A stretch of DNA of 16,741 nucleotides from Phycisphaerae bacterium. GTDB lineage: Bacteria > Planctomycetota > Phycisphaerae > SM23-33. The position numbers were made by a program, and so were the translations under genes. Location: NCBI GenBank assembly GCA_022866005.1, contig JALHTV010000279.1:1-16741 (forward strand), given 5' to 3'. Positions 13,847 to 16,741 of the stretch are shown in pieces; position 1 is the first letter of the stretch, and each line of letters opens with the position of its first letter. The notes below the pieces were generated by a model, which was given only the letters and a program-made list of their open reading frames with translations, ran no database searches and was not told the DNA's origin.

Positions 13847-14368
13847 ATGGAACTGGAACGCTTCATCCGCGATATCCCCGACTTCCCCAAGCAGGGCATC
13901 GTCTTCAAGGATATCACGCCGCTGCTGGCCGATCCCCGCGCCCTGTCCGCGGCGGCGGATCAGCTCGCCCAACCGTATGCCTCCTTGGGTGTGGCGGCCG
14001 TGGCCGGGATCGAGAGTCGCGGGTTCATCTTCGGTTCCCTGGTGGCCCAGCGCCTGGGGGCGGGCTTCGTGCCCATCCGCAAACCGGGCAAGCTGCCGTA
14101 CAAGACGCTCCGCGAGAGCTACCAGTTGGAGTACGGCACCGACGCGGTGGAGATCCACTGCGACGCCGTCGCCAAGGGGCAGAAGGTGCTGCTGGTGGAC
14201 GACCTGCTGGCTACCGGCGGGACGATGTCGGCGGCCTGCAAGCTGGTGCGCAAGCTCGGCGGGCAGATCGTCGGCGTGGCCTTCGTGATCGAGCTGTGCT
14301 TCCTCCACGGGCGGGACAAGCTGAAAGACTACCCCCTCCACGTCCTGGTCCAGGTCGCTTCGGAATAG
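13847..14368 (+). CDS. apt: Adenine phosphoribosyltransferase
   Basis: Apt salvages adenine, making AMP and pyrophosphate from adenine and PRPP in the cytoplasm. The 173 residues are the normal length. Family features include the N-terminal IRDIPDFPKQGIVFKDITPL, ESRGFIFG (56-63), GFVPIRKPGKLPY (73-85, including the flexible catalytic loop start), and the PRPP-binding motif VLLVDDLLATGGT (114-126). The ATG at 13847 has GGGAG at 13836-13840, six bases upstream. It follows the LTA-synthase-like gene closely, and its stop is only 3 bases from the stop of the convergent radical SAM gene, so no separate terminator fits between them. Confidence 0.97.
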   Translation: MELERFIRDIPDFPKQGIVFKDITPLLADPRALSAAADQLAQPYASLGVAAVAGIESRGFIFGSLVAQRLGAGFVPIRKPGKLPYKTLRESYQLEYGTDAVEIHCDAVAKGQKVLLVDDLLATGGTMSAACKLVRKLGGQIVGVAFVIELCFLHGRDKLKDYPLHVLVQVASE

Positions 14369-14371
14369 CGC

Positions 14372-15298
14372 CTAACCCTCCGAGGCCGGTGGGGCGGTGA
14401 AGGCCGATGCGGAATAGGTCTCCACGACCAGGCCGGGCAGCGATTTCCTCACCGTCTCGGCGATGGCGCGGAGTTGCTCGTCAGACAGGGCTGAGACGTT
14501 CGGCTCGGCGGGCGTTCGGGCAATGGTGTAGACCTGCACGCACTTGACCTTTCCGCCGCCGGCGAGGATCTCCCGCAGCCGCTGGCTGTAGGCGGCAATT
14601 TCCCCGTCAGGTGGTCCCTGCACGTCCAGGCAGACGAACAGGCTCTGGATGACGACGGCCCTCCCGCGGGCGACCTCGGTGATGCCTTCGACGATCCCGG
14701 CCAGGGTCACGCCCGGGCTGGGCCTGTTGATGCGCTGGAAGTACGCCTCGCTCCCGGCATCCAGCTTGGCCCAGATCTCCCCGTTGTTGGCGTCGAGGAT
14801 CGCCAGGGCGGCCTGGAACTGCCGCGAGCGGAACTGCGAGGCGTTGGTGATGACGACGATCTTCACGCTCGGCAGGTGCATCCGTGCCTTGATCTCGGCT
14901 GCGGCGGCCACGGCCGAATCGAAGTTCGGCAGGCAGGTCGGTTCGCCGTCGCCGCTGAAGGCGATGTCGTTCAGGCGCCTCAAGTGCGCGGGCGCGGCCG
15001 CGAAGCGGGCCTCCTGCCAAATCCGCCCGCTCGTGGCCTCAGCCAGCACGGCCTCCAGCTCCCCGCGCAGCGTCGGCAGGTCAACGTCGTGGGGTGGACG
15101 GGGCGAGCCGCGATCAATCTGGCAGTAGATGCAGGAGTAGGTGCACCTCTTGTCGCGGTTGAGGTTGATCCCGATGCTCAGCCCCTGACTCCGCCGCGAG
15201 ACCACCGGATACACGTAGAGATAATCCCGCCACTGCCGGCGGTGGTCCAGCGTCACGGGGGGCCTGGAGCGTGGTGGGTCTTTGCCCATGTCGGCCAT
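14372..15298 (-). CDS. Radical SAM protein (TYW1-like/COG0731-type Fe-S oxidoreductase)
   Basis: The 308-residue protein has the radical SAM cluster motif CTYSCIYC, with Cys52, Cys56 and Cys59 as ligands of a [4Fe-4S] cluster that cleaves S-adenosylmethionine. It is followed by FSGDGEPT, the SAM-binding GGE-like motif, then VITNASQF and KLDAGSEAYF strands of the partial TIM barrel. The overall pattern resembles the uncharacterised bacterial radical SAM group related to wybutosine enzyme TYW1; the substrate is unknown. No extra cysteine cluster domain is apparent. I start at the ATG at 15298; an ATG at 15337 preceded by GAAGG and one at 15289 are also possible, and the frame stays open to 15448 across repeats that look non-coding. 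It is convergent with apt and divergent from gltX. Confidence 0.87.
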   Translation of the reverse strand: MADMGKDPPRSRPPVTLDHRRQWRDYLYVYPVVSRRSQGLSIGINLNRDKRCTYSCIYCQIDRGSPRPPHDVDLPTLRGELEAVLAEATSGRIWQEARFAAAPAHLRRLNDIAFSGDGEPTCLPNFDSAVAAAAEIKARMHLPSVKIVVITNASQFRSRQFQAALAILDANNGEIWAKLDAGSEAYFQRINRPSPGVTLAGIVEGITEVARGRAVVIQSLFVCLDVQGPPDGEIAAYSQRLREILAGGGKVKCVQVYTIARTPAEPNVSALSDEQLRAIAETVRKSLPGLVVETYSASAFTAPPASEG

Positions 15299-15349
15299 TC
15301 TAACGTCTGTGCGGCCGATGAGAAAAGCCCACGGCATCCAGCCTTCGCA

Positions 15350-15369
15350 GCCGAAGCGGCTGCTTCGGC
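15350..15369. repeat. Perfect 8-bp palindrome upstream of the radical SAM gene
   Basis: GCCGAAGC (15350-15357) and GCTTCGGC (15362-15369) form a perfect hairpin with the loop GGCT. It lies upstream of two divergent genes, so a terminator role is unlikely; operator or repeat element are the alternatives. Confidence 0.4.
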
Positions 15370-15428
15370 GGAGTAGGCTCGCGGTGGGGTATGCGCTGAC
15401 ACGACACCGGTACCGTAGGGGAGCGCGG

Positions 15429-15469
15429 GCATATCCCGCGGCAGGCATATCCCGCGGCAGTGCCGCGGG
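15429..15469. repeat. Tandem 16-base repeat with palindromic ends (REP-like)
   Basis: GCATATCCCGCGGCAG occurs twice in direct succession (15429-15444 and 15445-15460). The second copy's CCCGCGGCA is then mirrored by TGCCGCGGG (15461-15469), a 9-bp inverted repeat. GCGGG just before the first copy also pairs with its CCCGC. Such nested palindromes between genes look like a short dispersed repeat element. Only this one cluster is in the window, so dispersal cannot be judged. Nothing else is recognisable in the 15299-15537 gap apart from this cluster, the palindrome at 15350 and the gltX start signals. Confidence 0.6.
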
Positions 15470-15537
15470 CTTCTCTGGGGAAAGCGCCGGGCATCTGGTG
15501 TAAGATACGCCCGGCCCGAAGGAATCAGGACACAGGC

Positions 15538-16741
15538 ATGGAGAGGCTGCGAACGCGAGACGCCCCCTCGCCCACCGGCTACCTGCACGTCGGCGGGGCC
15601 AGGACCGCCTTGTACAACTTCCTCCTGGCCCGCCAGACCGGGGGGCAATTCCTCCTGCGCATCGAGGACACCGACCTCCAGCGCCACGATGAGTCCGCCA
15701 TCGCCAGGATCACCGCCGACCTGCGCTGGCTGGGCATCGAGTGGGACGAGGGGCCGGAGGTGGGCGGCGCTTATGGACCCTACCGCCAGAGCGAGCGCCT
15801 GGACCTGTACGCCCCGCGCATCGAGCGCCTGCTGGCCGACGGCAAGGCCTACCACGCCTTCGACACGCCCGAGGAGCTGGACGCCCTGCGCCGCCAGGCC
15901 ATCGCGGCCAAGCGCGCCTTCCGCTACCCGCGCCCGCAGCAATTCCCCACGGACGCCGAGGTCGCCGCGGCCCGGGCGGAGGGGCGACCGGTCGTCGTGC
16001 GGTTCTGCTGCCCGGCCCGCGACGTGACGATCCGCGACCTGGCCTTCGGCGAGGTGACCATGCCGGCCTCGGAGATGGAGGACTTCATCATCCGCAAGGC
16101 CGACGGGTTTCCCACGTTCTACCTGGCCAACGCGGTCGACGACGCCGCGATGCGCATCAGCCTCGTCATGCGCGGCCAGGAGTTTCTGGGGCAGACCTGG
16201 CGGCAGGTGCTCTTGCGCGAGGCGCTGGGCTTCCCCGAGCCGATGTACGCGCACCTGCCGCTGATCATGGACCTGCAAGGCCGCAAGCTCTCCAAGCGCG
16301 ACGGCGACGTGGAGGTGCACGCCTTCCGTCGCGCGGGCTACCTGCCGGAGGTGCTGGTGAACTTTGTGGCGCTGCTGGGCTGGGGGCCCGGCGGTGACCG
16401 CGAAAAGCTGACCCTGGCGGAGATGGTGGAGCTGTTCAGCATCGAACGGATCGGCAAGGCCAACGCCACGTTCGATCGCGCCAAGCTGCTGGCCTTCAGC
16501 ACCGATGCCCTGGCCGCCGCCGCGGCGGATCGGCTGCTGGAGGCCTTCAAGGACTATCTCTCGCTGAACGATACGCCGATCCCCACCGGTGACGACGAGT
16601 TGCTGCGGCGGCTGCTGGCGGCCAACGCGGGCCTGCGAACCTTCGCCGACATCCCGGCCAAGTGCGGCGTGCTGTTCGTGGCTGACGGGGCGTTCGACTA
16701 CGACCCCCAGGCCGTCGAGAAGGTCCTGCGCAAGAACTCCG
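15538..16741 (+). CDS. gltX: Glutamyl-tRNA synthetase, N-terminal part (3' truncated by window edge)
   Basis: GluRS charges tRNA-Glu with glutamate in an ATP-dependent reaction. The frame is open from the ATG at 15538 to the window end, 401 codons of an expected ~470-500. Class I signatures are PSPTGYLHVGGARTALYNFL near the N-terminus, whose HVGG is the HIGH motif, LRIEDTD, MRGQEFLGQTW, and KLSKRDG, the KMSKS motif. LPEVLVNFVALLGWGP follows as usual for GluRS. AGGA at 15527-15530 lies seven bases before the ATG, and a -10-like TAAGAT is at 15501-15506. One oddity: the residue before APSPTG is Asp, where GluRS normally has Phe (RTRFAPSPTG). The rest of the domain looks intact. Whether this enzyme is discriminating or also charges tRNA-Gln cannot be told. 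Confidence 0.95.
   Translation, partial: MERLRTRDAPSPTGYLHVGGARTALYNFLLARQTGGQFLLRIEDTDLQRHDESAIARITADLRWLGIEWDEGPEVGGAYGPYRQSERLDLYAPRIERLLADGKAYHAFDTPEELDALRRQAIAAKRAFRYPRPQQFPTDAEVAAARAEGRPVVVRFCCPARDVTIRDLAFGEVTMPASEMEDFIIRKADGFPTFYLANAVDDAAMRISLVMRGQEFLGQTWRQVLLREALGFPEPMYAHLPLIMDLQGRKLSKRDGDVEVHAFRRAGYLPEVLVNFVALLGWGPGGDREKLTLAEMVELFSIERIGKANATFDRAKLLAFSTDALAAAAADRLLEAFKDYLSLNDTPIPTGDDELLRRLLAANAGLRTFADIPAKCGVLFVADGAFDYDPQAVEKVLRKNS

Overview
The window is about 16.7 kb of GC-rich bacterial chromosome with densely packed housekeeping genes and one accessory signalling locus in the middle. Composition, a six-domain ribosomal protein S1, a short group-2-like sigma factor and a sulfatase-fold LTA-synthase-like membrane protein are compatible with a planctomycete (Phycisphaerae-like). 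That assignment is inference; no rRNA or other marker is present to confirm it. I found no tRNA, rRNA, CRISPR array, transposase or phage gene.

Layout. (1) 1-2327 (+): the end of a histidine operon, hisD (truncated by the window edge), hisC and hisB, closed by a strong UUCG-capped hairpin. (2) 2412-3221 (+): a hydrogenase-maturation-type M52 endopeptidase and a HypA-like protein that has lost its whole zinc-finger segment. No hydrogenase subunits are nearby. (3) 3273-5995 (-): a two-gene operon with a 4-base overlap, a membrane histidine kinase followed by a REC-GGDEF response regulator (c-di-GMP output). (4) 6292-8468 (+), divergent from the kinase: a sigma-54 activator that is only AAA+ plus Fis-type HTH, then a small degenerate-receiver protein behind a good sigma-54 promoter, then a structured RNA region ending in a textbook intrinsic terminator. 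(5) 8739-14368 (+): rpsA, a sigma-70-family factor, an LTA-synthase/phosphoglycerol-transferase-like protein and apt. (6) 14372-15298 (-): a radical SAM protein convergent with apt. (7) 15538 to the end (+): gltX, truncated by the window edge.

The most unusual part is region 4. Between 8217 and 8468 the plus strand can fold as a repeated two-hairpin module. The first hairpin of each module has the ten-base loop AGATRAGCGC, and its two stems differ in sequence but still pair. The second hairpin of each module has a loop made of UCCUCC repeats, which resembles the anti-Shine-Dalgarno sequence. A UUCG hairpin and a long terminator hairpin with seven T follow. The 16-base core AGYGGAGATRAGCGCC occurs a third time, on the minus strand at 6209-6224, in the shared upstream region of the kinase and the sigma-54 activator. 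I propose a candidate small RNA or structured 3' UTR that is made from the sigma-54 promoter, carries two anti-SD-like loops, and shares a motif with the regulators' own control region. Everything beyond the sequence pattern is inference.

How the genes may work together: the kinase would signal through c-di-GMP via its cognate REC-GGDEF protein. The adjacent activator has no sensory domain of its own and could be controlled by the phosphorylation-incompetent receiver protein encoded after it, in a loop that also produces the RNA.
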